From DATMER01 sp040349255 (lineage in GTDB: Bacteria > Acidobacteriota > Thermoanaerobaculia > Multivoradales > UBA5704): a stretch of DNA of 64,000 bases. Below, piece after piece: positions 17,371 through 27,039 of this stretch (position 1 is its first letter; the number at the start of each line of letters is the position of its first letter). A program made the translations under genes and the position numbers. Under the pieces are notes generated by a model. It was not told where the DNA came from. It did not search any database and saw only the letters and a program-made list of their open reading frames with translations. Location: contig JBEQUE010000192.1 of NCBI GenBank assembly GCA_040349255.1, forward strand, positions 1 through 64,000. The letters are read 5' to 3'.

Positions 17371-19683
17371 ATGCTCCGGAAGCTCGTCCTTCTCGCATTG
17401 TTGGCCCAGGTTCCGCCTTGCTTTGCCGCGACCCTCCCGGCCGGCTTCACCGAGACGCAGCTCGCCAGCGGCATCGTCCGTCCCACGGCCATGGCACTGG
17501 CGCCGGACGGCCGCATCTTCGTCTGCGAGCAGACCGGCAAGCTCCGGGTGATCAAGGACAGCCGCCTGCTGCCCGACCCCTTCGTCACCGTCCCGGTCTT
17601 CAGCGAGGGCGAGCGCGGCCTGGTCGGCGTGACGGTCGATCCCGACTTCCCGGCCACGCCGTACGTCTACCTCTACTACACGGCCGTCAAGCCGGTGGTC
17701 CACAACCGGGTGAGCCGCTTCACCGCCGGCGGCGACCGGGCGGTCAAGGGCAGCGAGGTCGCGATCCTCGACCTGCCGCAGCTCGCCAAGCCGATCCACA
17801 ACAGCGGCACCCTGCATTTCGGTCCGGACGGCTACCTCTACATCGCGGTCGGCGAGAACGGGGTGCCCGAGAACGCCCAGAGCCTCGCCACTCCGCTCGG
17901 CAAGATCCTGCGCATTGCGAAGGACGGCACGATCCCGGCCGACAACCCGTTCTACGACCAGACCTCGGGCGTCGCCCGGGCCATCTGGGCGATGGGCCTG
18001 CGCAACCCGTTCTCCTTCTCCTTTCAGCCCGGCACCGGCCGGATGTTCATCAATGACGTGGGCAACAAGACCTGGGAGGAGATCGACGACGGGATCGCTG
18101 GCGCCAACTACGGCTGGCCGGTCGCCGAGGGCCCCACGAGCGACCCCAGGTTCCAGGCGCCGCTCTACGCCTACCGCCACGGCCCGACCCCGGAGACCGG
18201 TTGCGCCATCTCGGGCGGCGCGTTCTATGACCCGGAAGAGCCGCAGCTCCCGAGCTCCTTCGTGGGGACCTACCTCTTCGCCGACTTCTGCAGCGGCTGG
18301 ATCCGGCGCTTCGATCCGGCCACCAGGGCGGTCACCTCCTTCGCGACCGGGATCGGAGGTCCGATCGGGCTCCAGGTGGGAGCCGACGGCTTCCTCTACT
18401 ACCTGGCCTACGAGGACGGGACGGTCTCCCAGATCGGCTACACCGGGAGCGAGGCGCCGCGCATCTCGGCACAGCCCCAGGACGCGACCGTGGCGGCCGG
18501 CGCCATGGCGAGCTTCCAGGTCGAAGCGACCGGCGCTCCGCCGCTCCGCTATCAGTGGAGGCGGGACGGCTCTCCGATCGCCGGCGCCACCGGCGCGGTC
18601 TACACTCTCGCCGCGGCCGCGCTGTCCGACGACGGAGCCGCCTTCGACGTGGTGGTCTCGAACGACCAGGGCAGCGCCACGAGCGAGGCCGCCGTCCTGA
18701 CCGTGCTCGACGACCAGCCGCCCCAGGCCCGGATCACGAGCCCGGACCCGGGGCTCCTCTACTCGGGCGGCCAGACGATCGTCTATGCCGGCGAGGGCAC
18801 GGACCCGGAGGACGGCGCCCTGCCGGCCTCGGCGTTCACCTGGCGCGTGGACTTCCACCACCTGGACCACGTGCACCCCTACATCCCGGATGCTCCGGGA
18901 GCGGCCGGAGGCTCGTTCCTCATTCCGCCCGTGGGCGAGACATCGACGGACGTCTGGTACCGCATCCACCTGACGGTCAAGGACTCCGACGGCCTGACCG
19001 GCACCACGTTCGTGGACATACGGCCCCGGATCGTCCACATGACGTTTCAGACCGACCCGGCCGGCCTGCAGGTCGCCTTCGACTACGAGGAGCGGGTCGC
19101 GCCGTTCACGGAGCCGAGCGTGGCCGGGATCTTCCGCAACATCGGGGCACCGACGCCGCAGGTCCTGGACAACGTGACCTATGACTTCGTGTCCTGGTCG
19201 GACGGCGTTACCGCGCCCTCCTACAACCTGCCGGCTCCGGCGGCCGACACCACCTACACGGCGGTCTTCGAGCCGAGGACCCACGGCGGCCACGGGCTGT
19301 TCGCCACCTACTTCGACAACCCGGACCTAACCGTGGCGGTGCTCACGCGGGTCGATCCGAACATCGATTACGACTGGAAGCTCGGCTCCCCCGCGCCCGG
19401 CGTGTCGCCGGACACCTTCAGCGTCCGCTGGACCGGCAAGCTGGAGGCCAGGGTGAGCGGCCCGCACGTCTTCTTACTCCGGGCCGACAACGGCGCCCGC
19501 CTCTGGCTGGACGGGAATCTCGTGGTGGCTGGGAGCCGGGGCCGGATCTTCCTCGAAGCCGGGAGGAAGTACGACCTGCGCGTGGAGTACTACGAGAACA
19601 AGGGCGCGGCCAACGTGGCGCTGCTCTGGCAGGCCCCGGGGCTCAAGCGCCAGGTAGTGCCGGAGGAGCAGCTCACGCCTTAG
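17371..19683 (+). CDS. Secreted PQQ-type sugar dehydrogenase with Ig, PKD and PA14 domains
   Basis: 770-aa secreted protein. After a signal peptide (to about residue 20) comes a six-bladed glucose/sorbosone dehydrogenase propeller (about 25-355: PTAMALAPDGRIFVCEQ, GERGLVGVTVDPDF, NSGTLHFGPDGYLYIAVGE, WAMGLRNPFSFSF, GANYGWPVAEG). The motif order matches soluble PQQ aldose dehydrogenases. It is followed by an Ig-like domain (about 365-445), PKD-like strands (450-560), a repeat-like strand domain, and a C-terminal PA14 domain (645-765, LRADNGARLWLDGN), which usually binds carbohydrate. It likely oxidises sugars or acts as an extracellular lectin-enzyme. Its stop overlaps the stop of the convergent acyltransferase gene. 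Confidence 0.88.
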   Translation: MLRKLVLLALLAQVPPCFAATLPAGFTETQLASGIVRPTAMALAPDGRIFVCEQTGKLRVIKDSRLLPDPFVTVPVFSEGERGLVGVTVDPDFPATPYVYLYYTAVKPVVHNRVSRFTAGGDRAVKGSEVAILDLPQLAKPIHNSGTLHFGPDGYLYIAVGENGVPENAQSLATPLGKILRIAKDGTIPADNPFYDQTSGVARAIWAMGLRNPFSFSFQPGTGRMFINDVGNKTWEEIDDGIAGANYGWPVAEGPTSDPRFQAPLYAYRHGPTPETGCAISGGAFYDPEEPQLPSSFVGTYLFADFCSGWIRRFDPATRAVTSFATGIGGPIGLQVGADGFLYYLAYEDGTVSQIGYTGSEAPRISAQPQDATVAAGAMASFQVEATGAPPLRYQWRRDGSPIAGATGAVYTLAAAALSDDGAAFDVVVSNDQGSATSEAAVLTVLDDQPPQARITSPDPGLLYSGGQTIVYAGEGTDPEDGALPASAFTWRVDFHHLDHVHPYIPDAPGAAGGSFLIPPVGETSTDVWYRIHLTVKDSDGLTGTTFVDIRPRIVHMTFQTDPAGLQVAFDYEERVAPFTEPSVAGIFRNIGAPTPQVLDNVTYDFVSWSDGVTAPSYNLPAPAADTTYTAVFEPRTHGGHGLFATYFDNPDLTVAVLTRVDPNIDYDWKLGSPAPGVSPDTFSVRWTGKLEARVSGPHVFLLRADNGARLWLDGNLVVAGSRGRIFLEAGRKYDLRVEYYENKGAANVALLWQAPGLKRQVVPEEQLTP

Positions 19684-20636
19684 GGCCACACCCTTCGGAA
19701 GCAGAACCACTGGTGCGGCCGGTGGGAGATGGCCCATTCCAGCTCGGCGGCGAAGCGGCGCTGGGCTTCCGCCATGTCCGCCTGGCGCGAGCCGGTGTTC
19801 TCGACGTGGATCGGCGGACGCAGCGAGCAGCGGTAGCGCAGGCGGCCCTCCCGGAACACGAAGACCGGCAGGATCGGCACCCCGGCGGCCCGGGCGAGCG
19901 CCAGCGGACCCACCGGCACCGGGAACGGGCGGCCGAAGAGCGAGATCTCCGCCGTCCGGCCGCCGCTGCGCGGCCGGTCACCCTGGAGAGCCACGATCTC
20001 GCCGCGGCGCAGGGCGTCGAGGAGATCGACGCCGAGCTGCGGGTCTTCCGCGAAATGGGTCGTGTAGAGGCCTCCCGCCCGGCTCCGGATCAGCTCGGAG
20101 ATGAACTGCTGGGCCTTGGGATCGGTCTCGGCCTCGCGGACCACGTGGACCTGCCTCGCCTCCTGGAAGGCCGGCAGCATCGAGCCCACCTCCCAGGCGC
20201 CGATGTGGGCGGTCACCAGGATGAAGCCCTCGCCCGAGGCGTTCAGCTCGCGCCAGTGCTCCAGCCCCTCGGCCCCGATCACGAACCGGCGGTCCGTGCT
20301 CAGCCGCTCGTAACGCTCGGTCAGGCACCAGGAGAAGCTGTGGATCGTGCGGAAGATCCGCACCTGGCGCTCCCACCAGCCGCAGGGGCCGAGCACCGCC
20401 TCCAGGTTCGACGCCACCGCCGCGCGGATGTTGCGCAGCAGCACGGAGAAGACCAGCGCGAACAGGAAGATGAACGGAGGAAAGGCCCAGGACGGGATGA
20501 GCCTCACCCCGAACCGGTGGAACCGGAACCAGAACACCCCGGTGACGTAGAACGGGCCGAGGATCTTCCTCACCCAGCCCGCCTGCGGCGCGTGGGGAGG
20601 AGCCTGCGGCGTCTCACGGGTCGCGGCTATGCTCAT
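19680..20636 (-). CDS. LpxL/HtrB-type lysophospholipid acyltransferase
   Basis: 318-aa membrane-associated acyltransferase. The ATG at 20636 gives MSIAATRE; longer in-frame extensions run into the exporter gene. One hydrophobic segment (about 45-70) anchors it. The catalytic H-x4-E motif is in VTAHIGAWEVG (about 140-150), then ALQGDRPRSGG and a PILPVFVFREG strand, as in LpxL-type late acyltransferases. It is the last gene of the minus-strand lipid operon and would attach the finished acyl chain to a lipid or sugar carrier. Its stop codon overlaps that of the convergent gene at 17371-19683. Confidence 0.88.
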   Translation of the reverse strand: MSIAATRETPQAPPHAPQAGWVRKILGPFYVTGVFWFRFHRFGVRLIPSWAFPPFIFLFALVFSVLLRNIRAAVASNLEAVLGPCGWWERQVRIFRTIHSFSWCLTERYERLSTDRRFVIGAEGLEHWRELNASGEGFILVTAHIGAWEVGSMLPAFQEARQVHVVREAETDPKAQQFISELIRSRAGGLYTTHFAEDPQLGVDLLDALRRGEIVALQGDRPRSGGRTAEISLFGRPFPVPVGPLALARAAGVPILPVFVFREGRLRYRCSLRPPIHVENTGSRQADMAEAQRRFAAELEWAISHRPHQWFCFRRVWP

Positions 20637-20641
20637 ACGGC

Positions 20642-23167
20642 TCAGATGCTTCCTTCGGTATTGCCTGAGGAATCTTCCCTCATCCGGCGGTCCCGGGACA
20701 AGGCCTCCAGCGCCGGCAGCACCAGGAAGGTCGCCACCAGGCAGGCCGAAACCCCCAGCGCCACCAGGGTACCCGCATTCTGGAGACCCGGCACGCGCGA
20801 CGATCCGAGGCTGCCGAAGCCGACGCCGGTCGTGAGCGCGATCAGGATCATGGCCAGGCCCGAGCGCTCCACCGTCCCGCGGATGCCTTCCTCCGGCCGC
20901 AGCCTCCCACCATGAACGGCGTGGACCCCGAGGTCGATTCCCGTGCCGAAGAGCACCGGCAGGGTGGAGATCGCCAACACGTCCACGTGCCCGCCGAATG
21001 CCCCCCAGAGCCCGAACGTCCACAGGCAGCCGAGCGCGAGCGGCAGGCCGGAGAGCAGCGAGTCGCCGATCCGGCCGCCGACCGACACGATCACCACCAG
21101 CGCGACCAGTGCGAACGCCACGGCGCTCGACCGCCGGAGGTCGCTCATCGCCAGGCCCCGCAGCTCCGCGCCGACCCGCGGGATCGAGGCCAGGGCGAGG
21201 CCCGGCGCCGCCGCGTTCAGCTCCCGGGCCAAGTCGGCCGACGACTCGCCGCCCTTGCCGAGCGGCACGCGGACGTGGACCGCGACCGCCGCGGGCTGAC
21301 CCGGCTTTGGAGGGTGGACCAGCTCGCCGATCCAGCGCGGCCATTCCGATTGCGGCGGCGCGCCTGCGTCCTCGCCTCGGCCGAGGGCGCGCATCGTGGC
21401 CAGGGCCGGTGCGAACGGTTCCACCCGGAAGCCGGCCGTCCGGAGCTCGCGCTCGAAGTCGTCCGCCGCGCGTTCGAGCGGCAGCGCCCGGAGCTCCCGC
21501 AGCCGCCGATCGCGACGCTCGCCCTGGACGATCCAGCCCGTCGGCGAGGTGATCTCGGCGCTCGGCCCGAGGCGCCTGCGGAGCACCTGCTGCGCCACGG
21601 CCGCCCGGTCCAGCGCCTCGCCGAGCGTCCGCCCCTGGGCCACGACGCTGAACGTGTCGAGCCCCACCGAGAAGGTCTCGACCAGGAGCTGCTCCGCCCG
21701 CGCCGAAGGGTGGTTCTTCGGCCGCAGCGAACGCAGGTCGGTGCTCAGCTCCAGCCGCGCCAATCCCCAGACCGCGGCCAGCGACAGCAGCGCCGTCGCG
21801 GCGAGCACCGTCCGCGGACGGCCCGCAGCGAAGCCGACCGTCCCGCGCAGCGCCGGCTGGCCCCAGCTCCGCCAGAGGCCTTCTTGCCGGGAGATCTTCA
21901 CCCCGCGCGGGAACAACAGGAGCAGGGCCGCGCCGAGCGTGGCCGTGGTGATCAGCGTGGTCAGCACACCCACGGTGAGCACCTGCCCCAGCTCCCGCAG
22001 CGGCCGGAAATGGGCCAGGACCAGGGCGCCGAGCCCGGCGGCCGTGGTCAGGGCCGAGGAGAAGATCCCGGGCCCCGGGTCCTGGAAGGTCTCGCGCAGG
22101 GCGTCAGCCGGATCGAGACCCTCTCGCCGGAGCTGCCGGAAGCGGGCGCCTCCGTGGATGCCGTACTCGACGCCCATGCCGATCAGGGCCGCCGCGAAGC
22201 CGACCCCGATCACCGTGATGTGGCCAAGCCAGAGCGCCGTGATCGCCACCGACCAGATCAGCCCGGCCAGCACCGAGCCCAGGATGACCAGCGGGATGAA
22301 CCCACCGCCGAAGCCCACCAGGAGAAGGATCGCCACGCCCAGCGACGAGCCCGTGGCCGTGCGGGTGAGGTCGGCGCGCAGCAGCGCCTCGTCCTGCGCC
22401 GCGTAGATCGGCCCGCCGACCGCGACGATCTCCAACGGGACGTCAACCCTCTCGCGCGCTTTCGCATAGGCCCGGTCGAGGTCGGCGAGCAGCGCCCGGC
22501 CGCTCTCCGGATCGATCTCGGCGTGCGCCGGCGTGAGGATGACCATCGCGGCGTCGCCCTTCCGGGACACGAACGCGCCGGTCAGAGGATCGACCGGCAG
22601 CGCCGACGCCGCGCCGATCAGCCCCTCGGAGAGCCCGAGCGGATCGGCCGCGAAGAGCGGCGCGAGCGCCGAGCCGGCCGGGCTGCGCAGGGTGTCGCGC
22701 ATCACGGCCACCCGGTCGTGGATCGCTTCAGGCGTCAGCCTTGGAGCCAGCTCCTTCAGGACGTCGCCCTCCTGGAGCAGGGGCATACGCGGCGCGAGAT
22801 AGCGGAAGAAGAAGCGTTCATCCTCCTCCGTGATCCCCGAGCGCGCCTCCGCCACCTGCGGGCTCTGGCTCATCTCCACGGCCAGCGCCTCGGCCGCGTC
22901 GATCAGGGGCGTGGCATCCTCGAGCGGCCCGCGCGCCGAGCGCACCACCACGAAGACCTTCTCGAAGCCGCCGAACGTGCGCAGGAAGAGGCGGTAGTCG
23001 TCCGCGCCCGGCGCGCCGTCCGGCAGCAGGTCCGCGAGGTCGGTGTCGACCCGGAAGCGCAGCGCGGGCACGACCGAGAGGAGCGTCAGAGCGAGCGTCG
23101 CCAGGAGCACGAGCCGGGGGCGGCGGATCATGGGCCCGGCGAGCCGCGAGGCGAAGCGGTCGCGCAT
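20642..23167 (-). CDS. MMPL/RND-family lipid exporter
   Basis: 841-aa membrane protein with two MMPL halves, each with a large periplasmic loop and a bundle of transmembrane segments. The ATG at 23167 gives MRDRFASRLAG. The first half has FRVDTDLADLLPDGAP, then AALIGMGVEYGIHGGARFRQLR; the second has LPVLFGTGIDLGVHAVHGG, with the intramembrane Asp residues typical of the family. It sits between the ketoreductase and acyltransferase genes, as in aryl polyene clusters, where the equivalent protein moves the lipid toward the outer membrane. It starts 2 bp after the ketoreductase stop. Confidence 0.88.
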   Translation of the reverse strand: MRDRFASRLAGPMIRRPRLVLLATLALTLLSVVPALRFRVDTDLADLLPDGAPGADDYRLFLRTFGGFEKVFVVVRSARGPLEDATPLIDAAEALAVEMSQSPQVAEARSGITEEDERFFFRYLAPRMPLLQEGDVLKELAPRLTPEAIHDRVAVMRDTLRSPAGSALAPLFAADPLGLSEGLIGAASALPVDPLTGAFVSRKGDAAMVILTPAHAEIDPESGRALLADLDRAYAKARERVDVPLEIVAVGGPIYAAQDEALLRADLTRTATGSSLGVAILLLVGFGGGFIPLVILGSVLAGLIWSVAITALWLGHITVIGVGFAAALIGMGVEYGIHGGARFRQLRREGLDPADALRETFQDPGPGIFSSALTTAAGLGALVLAHFRPLRELGQVLTVGVLTTLITTATLGAALLLLFPRGVKISRQEGLWRSWGQPALRGTVGFAAGRPRTVLAATALLSLAAVWGLARLELSTDLRSLRPKNHPSARAEQLLVETFSVGLDTFSVVAQGRTLGEALDRAAVAQQVLRRRLGPSAEITSPTGWIVQGERRDRRLRELRALPLERAADDFERELRTAGFRVEPFAPALATMRALGRGEDAGAPPQSEWPRWIGELVHPPKPGQPAAVAVHVRVPLGKGGESSADLARELNAAAPGLALASIPRVGAELRGLAMSDLRRSSAVAFALVALVVIVSVGGRIGDSLLSGLPLALGCLWTFGLWGAFGGHVDVLAISTLPVLFGTGIDLGVHAVHGGRLRPEEGIRGTVERSGLAMILIALTTGVGFGSLGSSRVPGLQNAGTLVALGVSACLVATFLVLPALEALSRDRRMREDSSGNTEGSI

Positions 23168-23169
23168 GC

Positions 23170-23895
23170 TCAGGCCGAGGCGCCCGCGTCGACCACCAGG
23201 GTCTGGCCCGTGATGGCGGAGGCGCGGTCGGAGAGCAGGAAGAGCACGGCGTCCGCCACGCTGCCCGCGCCGACGCCGCCCGGCAGGCACTCGCCGGCCC
23301 GCAGCATCTGGACTGCGGCGTCGGGCAGGCCGGCGGTGAGGTCGGTGGGGACGAAGCCGGGCACCACCGCGTTGACGCGCACGCCGCGCTTCCCCACCTC
23401 CCGGGCCAGCGCGCGGGTCATGCCGAGCAGGCCGGCCTTGGACGCGGCGTAGGCCGCCTGGCCGGCCACGCCATGCAGGGCCGAGAGCGAAGAGACGTTC
23501 ACGATCGAGCCGCGGCGCCGCACCATCATGCCCCGCAGCACCGCCCGGCAGCAGCGGAACGCGCCGCCCAAGTTGACCTCCAGCACCGCGTCCCAGTCCT
23601 CGTCCGGCATCATGGCGAGGAGGGACTCGCGGCGGACGCCCGCGTTGTTGACCAGACCCTCGACCGGACCGAGCGCTTCTTCGACCTCGGACACCAGGTC
23701 GTCCGGCCGGCCGCGGTCCGACAGATCGAGCCGGAAGGCCCGCGCCCGGCCGCCGGACGCCGCCGCCACCTCCCGCGCCGCATCCTCGGACGAGCTGAAG
23801 GTGAAGGCCACGGGATGGTCTGTCCCGGCCACGAGCGCCTCGACGATCGCCCGGCCGATGCCGCGGTTGCCGCCGGTGACCAGGATCGCGCCCAC
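23170..23895 (-). CDS. 3-oxoacyl-ACP reductase (FabG-like SDR)
   Basis: 241-aa short-chain dehydrogenase. It has a Rossmann TGGNRGIG at 7-14, NNAG near 89, the catalytic Ser in NVSSLSALHG, and YAASK (about 149-153) for Tyr/Lys. It would reduce the beta-keto group of ACP-bound intermediates made by the adjacent ketosynthase pair, using NADPH. The start is a GTG at 23895 that shares a base with the TAG stop of the preceding glycosyltransferase gene, so translation is coupled. Confidence 0.9.
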   Translation of the reverse strand: MGAILVTGGNRGIGRAIVEALVAGTDHPVAFTFSSSEDAAREVAAASGGRARAFRLDLSDRGRPDDLVSEVEEALGPVEGLVNNAGVRRESLLAMMPDEDWDAVLEVNLGGAFRCCRAVLRGMMVRRRGSIVNVSSLSALHGVAGQAAYAASKAGLLGMTRALAREVGKRGVRVNAVVPGFVPTDLTAGLPDAAVQMLRAGECLPGGVGAGSVADAVLFLLSDRASAITGQTLVVDAGASA

Positions 23896-24578
23896 TACTT
23901 GAGCATCTCCAGCCGGGCGCGCGTCACGGCGCCGGCGATCCGAAAGCTGTCCAGGAGCGGCCGGTAGTGGCTGGTCGTACGGCCGTCCGCAAACCCCAGG
24001 TGGACCGGCACGGTGACGACCCGGAAGCCGTGGCGGGCCGCGCGCACCACGACCGCGCTCTCGGCCTCGAAGCGCGCCTCGGGAAAGCCCACCGTGTCGA
24101 TCAGCCGCTTCGAGTAGAGCCGGAACCCGGTCTGGATGTCGCTCAGCCGCTGCCCGGCGGCGAACGAGATCGCCTTCGACGACAGCCGGTTGCTCAGGCG
24201 GCGGACCGTGCTCATCTCGCCGAACAGGTGGTCGCGCACGCCGAGGATCAGGTCGCCCTCGGAGCCCGCCGCGAGCACCTTCGGGATCTCGCCGGGCAGG
24301 TGCTGGCCGTCGGCGTCGAGCGTGAGGACGGCCTCGAACCCGCGGCCGAAGAGGTCGCGGAAGCCCGTGGACAGCGCCGCTCCCTTGCCGCGGTTCGCCG
24401 GGTGCGAGATCACCCGCGCCCCGGCCCGGCGCGCCGCCTCGGCCGTGCCGTCGGTGGAGCCGTCGTCCACGACCAGGGCCTCCGGGAAGATCTCCAGCGT
24501 GCCCCGCACCACGTCGCCGACCGACGGCGCCGCCTGGTAGGCCGGGATGACCGCGGCGATACCGGCGATGCCGGTCAT
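23895..24578 (-). CDS. Family 2 glycosyltransferase (dolichol-phosphate-mannose-synthase-like)
   Basis: 227-aa GT-A enzyme with no transmembrane segments. Motifs: AVIPAYQAAPSVGDVV at the N-terminus, VVDDGSTDGTAEAARRAG, NRGKGAALSTGFR, then the DXD-like TLDADGQHLPGEIPK and SDIQTGFRLYSKR. This is the pattern of enzymes that move a sugar from a nucleotide donor to a lipid carrier. Aryl polyene clusters often hold a similar gene. It overlaps the chain-length-factor stop by 4 bp (ATGA). Confidence 0.9.
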   Translation of the reverse strand: MTGIAGIAAVIPAYQAAPSVGDVVRGTLEIFPEALVVDDGSTDGTAEAARRAGARVISHPANRGKGAALSTGFRDLFGRGFEAVLTLDADGQHLPGEIPKVLAAGSEGDLILGVRDHLFGEMSTVRRLSNRLSSKAISFAAGQRLSDIQTGFRLYSKRLIDTVGFPEARFEAESAVVVRAARHGFRVVTVPVHLGFADGRTTSHYRPLLDSFRIAGAVTRARLEMLK

Positions 24579-25792
24579 GCGGCCCCCAGGACCAGCCAGG
24601 AGACAGCGCCGCCGGCCGCCACGCTCGTCACCAGGACGGTGGACGGCGCCGGCAGCGGCGAGCCGTCATGCGGCACGAGGCCGAGCTCGGGATCCGGTTC
24701 CTGGAAACCCGCCGTGGGGCCGAACGGGGTGCCGACCGAAAGGGCCGCGGCCGCGAGAAAGCCGCCGCCGTACTCGCCGGTCACGCCCTTCGGCGCCAGG
24801 ATCGGCGGGATGGGCAGGTCAGCCCAGGCCTCCCGGAGCATCAGCGCCTCGACCCGGTCGCCGCCGACCGAGCCCGAGGCCCCGGCCACGATGCGGTCGA
24901 CCGCCGCGAGGCCGATCCCGGCGCGGTCGAGCGAGCGCCGCAGGTGGCGCGCCAGCACGGCGTGCCCGGTCCCCCAGCCGACCGGCGGCGCGGTGGGATC
25001 GAACGCGCTCCCCCAGGCGAGCACGCGGGCCAGGGGCTTGGCGCCGCGCTCCCGAGCTTCCTCTTCATTTTCCAGGACCAGCAGGGTCGCGCCCTCGGCC
25101 GCCACGTATCCGGCGCGGCAGCGGTCGAACGGGCGCGCAACCTCCTGGCCGCCCGGACCGCCGTTGCGCGCCACGGCGCCGAAGCGGTCGAGCAGCGAGT
25201 GGAGCAGCGGCGTCATCTCGTCCACCGAACCGGCGAGCGCCCGCGGCACCCGCGAAGCGGCCACGTCCGCGGCGGCCTGACCGACGGCGAGGAGCGCGCC
25301 GGCCTCGCGCTGGCAGATCGTCACGCTCGGTCCACGCGCCTTCGCCGAGATCGCGATCTGCGCGGCCGGAGCGTTCGCCACGCTCTCCATGAACAGGATC
25401 GGCGAGGCCGACTCCGGGCCTTCGAGAAGGATCTGCCTGAGCAGCCCCTCCGAGTAGGACGAGGGACCGAAGGCCGTGGCGAGGACCACCCCGGTGCGCT
25501 CGTCCGCGATGCCCTCCAGGCCCGCGGCGCGCAGCGCCATGCGCGCGGCGGTCACGGCCAGCCGGGACGGAGGGCTCATGCGTCGGGCCTCGCCTGGCGA
25601 CAGCCACTCGCGCAGGAGGGCCGGATCGACCATCAGGGCCCGCCGTGCGGCGCGGGCGAGGTGATAGCCGCCCGAGCGGTCCAGCTCCGCGGGCGAGATC
25701 GGCCCGGCCGACGCCAGCGCCCGGCGCAGGCTCGCCTCCCCGCTGCCATAGGCGCCGACCGTGCCGAGCCCGGTCACCCAGATCGGATTCAA
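24575..25792 (-). CDS. Chain-length factor (catalytically dead ketosynthase partner)
   Basis: 405-aa thiolase-fold protein paired with the ketosynthase upstream. All three catalytic positions are lost: the nucleophile region reads VTICQREAGAL instead of ACSSG, the first His loop reads VAGASGSVGGD instead of NAHGTGTPLND, and the second reads PKGVTGEYGGG instead of KALLGHLLG. That is how chain-length factors of type II PKS and aryl polyene systems look. The start is a TTG at 25792 overlapping the KS stop (TTGA), fixed by the N-terminal strand NPIWVTGLGTVGAYG. It should form a heterodimer with the gene at 25789-27009 and set chain length. Confidence 0.82.
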   Translation of the reverse strand: MNPIWVTGLGTVGAYGSGEASLRRALASAGPISPAELDRSGGYHLARAARRALMVDPALLREWLSPGEARRMSPPSRLAVTAARMALRAAGLEGIADERTGVVLATAFGPSSYSEGLLRQILLEGPESASPILFMESVANAPAAQIAISAKARGPSVTICQREAGALLAVGQAAADVAASRVPRALAGSVDEMTPLLHSLLDRFGAVARNGGPGGQEVARPFDRCRAGYVAAEGATLLVLENEEEARERGAKPLARVLAWGSAFDPTAPPVGWGTGHAVLARHLRRSLDRAGIGLAAVDRIVAGASGSVGGDRVEALMLREAWADLPIPPILAPKGVTGEYGGGFLAAAALSVGTPFGPTAGFQEPDPELGLVPHDGSPLPAPSTVLVTSVAAGGAVSWLVLGAA

Positions 25793-27009
25793 TTCGGCTC
25801 CGTCCAGCGGGAGAAGACGAGCGCCGCGTTCGAGCCGCCGAAGGCCAGGCTCGTGGAGACCGCAGACTGGACTCCCGGCAGCGGCAGCGGGCGGCCCACG
25901 ACCAGCGAGACCGGCGACTCCGGGTCCACCGCCTCGCCGCCGCAGGCCGGGACCGGGTGAACCTCGCGGTTCCGGAGACAGAGCACCGTCGCCACCGCCT
26001 CGATCGCGCCGGACGAGCCCAGCAGATGCCCGAGCAGCGCCTTCGTGGCCGCCAGCGGAATGTCTCCGGCACGCTCGCCGAACACCCGCTGGAGTGCCCG
26101 CCACTCGGCGGCGTCGTTGAGCGGCGTGCCGGTGCCGTGCGCGTTCACGAAGCCGATCTCCGAGGCCGGCATCCCGGCGTCCCGCAGCGCCGCCTCGATG
26201 GCCGCCGCCGCGCCGGCGCCGCTCGGGTCGGGCGCGGTCATGTGATGGGCGTCGCAGGCCGAGCCCGCGCCGGCCAGCACCGCGAGCGGCTCACCGCCGC
26301 GCGCCAGCACCCGGTCCAGCCGCTCCAGCACCAGCACCGCCGAGCCTTCGCCGAACGACATCCCCTCGCGCCCGGGCCGGAACGGCCGGCAGGCGCCCTC
26401 GTCCACCGAGCGCAGCGCGTTGAAGCCGGCGTAGGTGAGCTGGCAGAGCGAGTCCGAGCCGCCGGCGACCGCCACCTCCACCTCGCCGGAGCGCACGGAG
26501 TCGAGCGCCGAGCCGATGGCCAGCGCGCCCGACGAACAGGCCGACGACACCGTCCGCACCGGCCCGGTCGCGCCGAGCCAGCGCGCCACCGCGTCGCCCG
26601 GCGCGTTCACCTGCTGCGAGGCGAGGTCGCGCAGCCGCGCCTGGCGCCACCGGCCGCGCAGGAATTCGTTGAAGAAGCGCTCGCTCTCGAACATCCCGCC
26701 CGTGCTGCTGCCGAAGAACACGCCGGCGTCATCGAGCGGCGCGGCCAGACCCGCCATCGCCAGCGCCTCCGAGGCGGCGAACACGGCGAAGCGATCGGCG
26801 AGGCTCAGGCGCGCCCAGCGCGGATCGGCCTCCAGGGCCGGGAAGGACGGCTCGACCTCGGCGGCGAGGTGCGTGCGGTGCAGGCTGAGGTCGAAGCGCC
26901 GGAAGTCGCGGATGGCGCTCCGGCCCGCGCGCAGCCCGGCCCAGAGCGGGCCCACGCCCCACCCAAGGCCGCTCACGGCGCCGACGCCGGTGACCGCTAT
27001 GGGCGCCAC
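25789..27009 (-). CDS. Beta-ketoacyl-ACP synthase (FabF/KS-alpha type)
   Basis: 406-aa condensing enzyme with the full triad: Cys158 in TVSSACSSGAL, His291 in NAHGTGTPLND and His328 in KALLGHLLGSSG. It would extend an ACP-bound chain with malonyl units by decarboxylative condensation. Starts GTG at 27009, 30 bp after the ACP stop, and overlaps the next gene by TTGA. Pairing with a dead partner of similar length defines a KS/CLF module. Confidence 0.92.
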   Translation of the reverse strand: MAPIAVTGVGAVSGLGWGVGPLWAGLRAGRSAIRDFRRFDLSLHRTHLAAEVEPSFPALEADPRWARLSLADRFAVFAASEALAMAGLAAPLDDAGVFFGSSTGGMFESERFFNEFLRGRWRQARLRDLASQQVNAPGDAVARWLGATGPVRTVSSACSSGALAIGSALDSVRSGEVEVAVAGGSDSLCQLTYAGFNALRSVDEGACRPFRPGREGMSFGEGSAVLVLERLDRVLARGGEPLAVLAGAGSACDAHHMTAPDPSGAGAAAAIEAALRDAGMPASEIGFVNAHGTGTPLNDAAEWRALQRVFGERAGDIPLAATKALLGHLLGSSGAIEAVATVLCLRNREVHPVPACGGEAVDPESPVSLVVGRPLPLPGVQSAVSTSLAFGGSNAALVFSRWTEPN

Positions 27010-27039
27010 TTCATCCCCGTGAGGATCGTCCCGCGGACC

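Noticed and set aside
20642..23452. 846-aa plus-strand ORF opposite the MMPL exporter
   Set aside because: Arg/Glu/Gln-rich shadow translation; no start site or domain.
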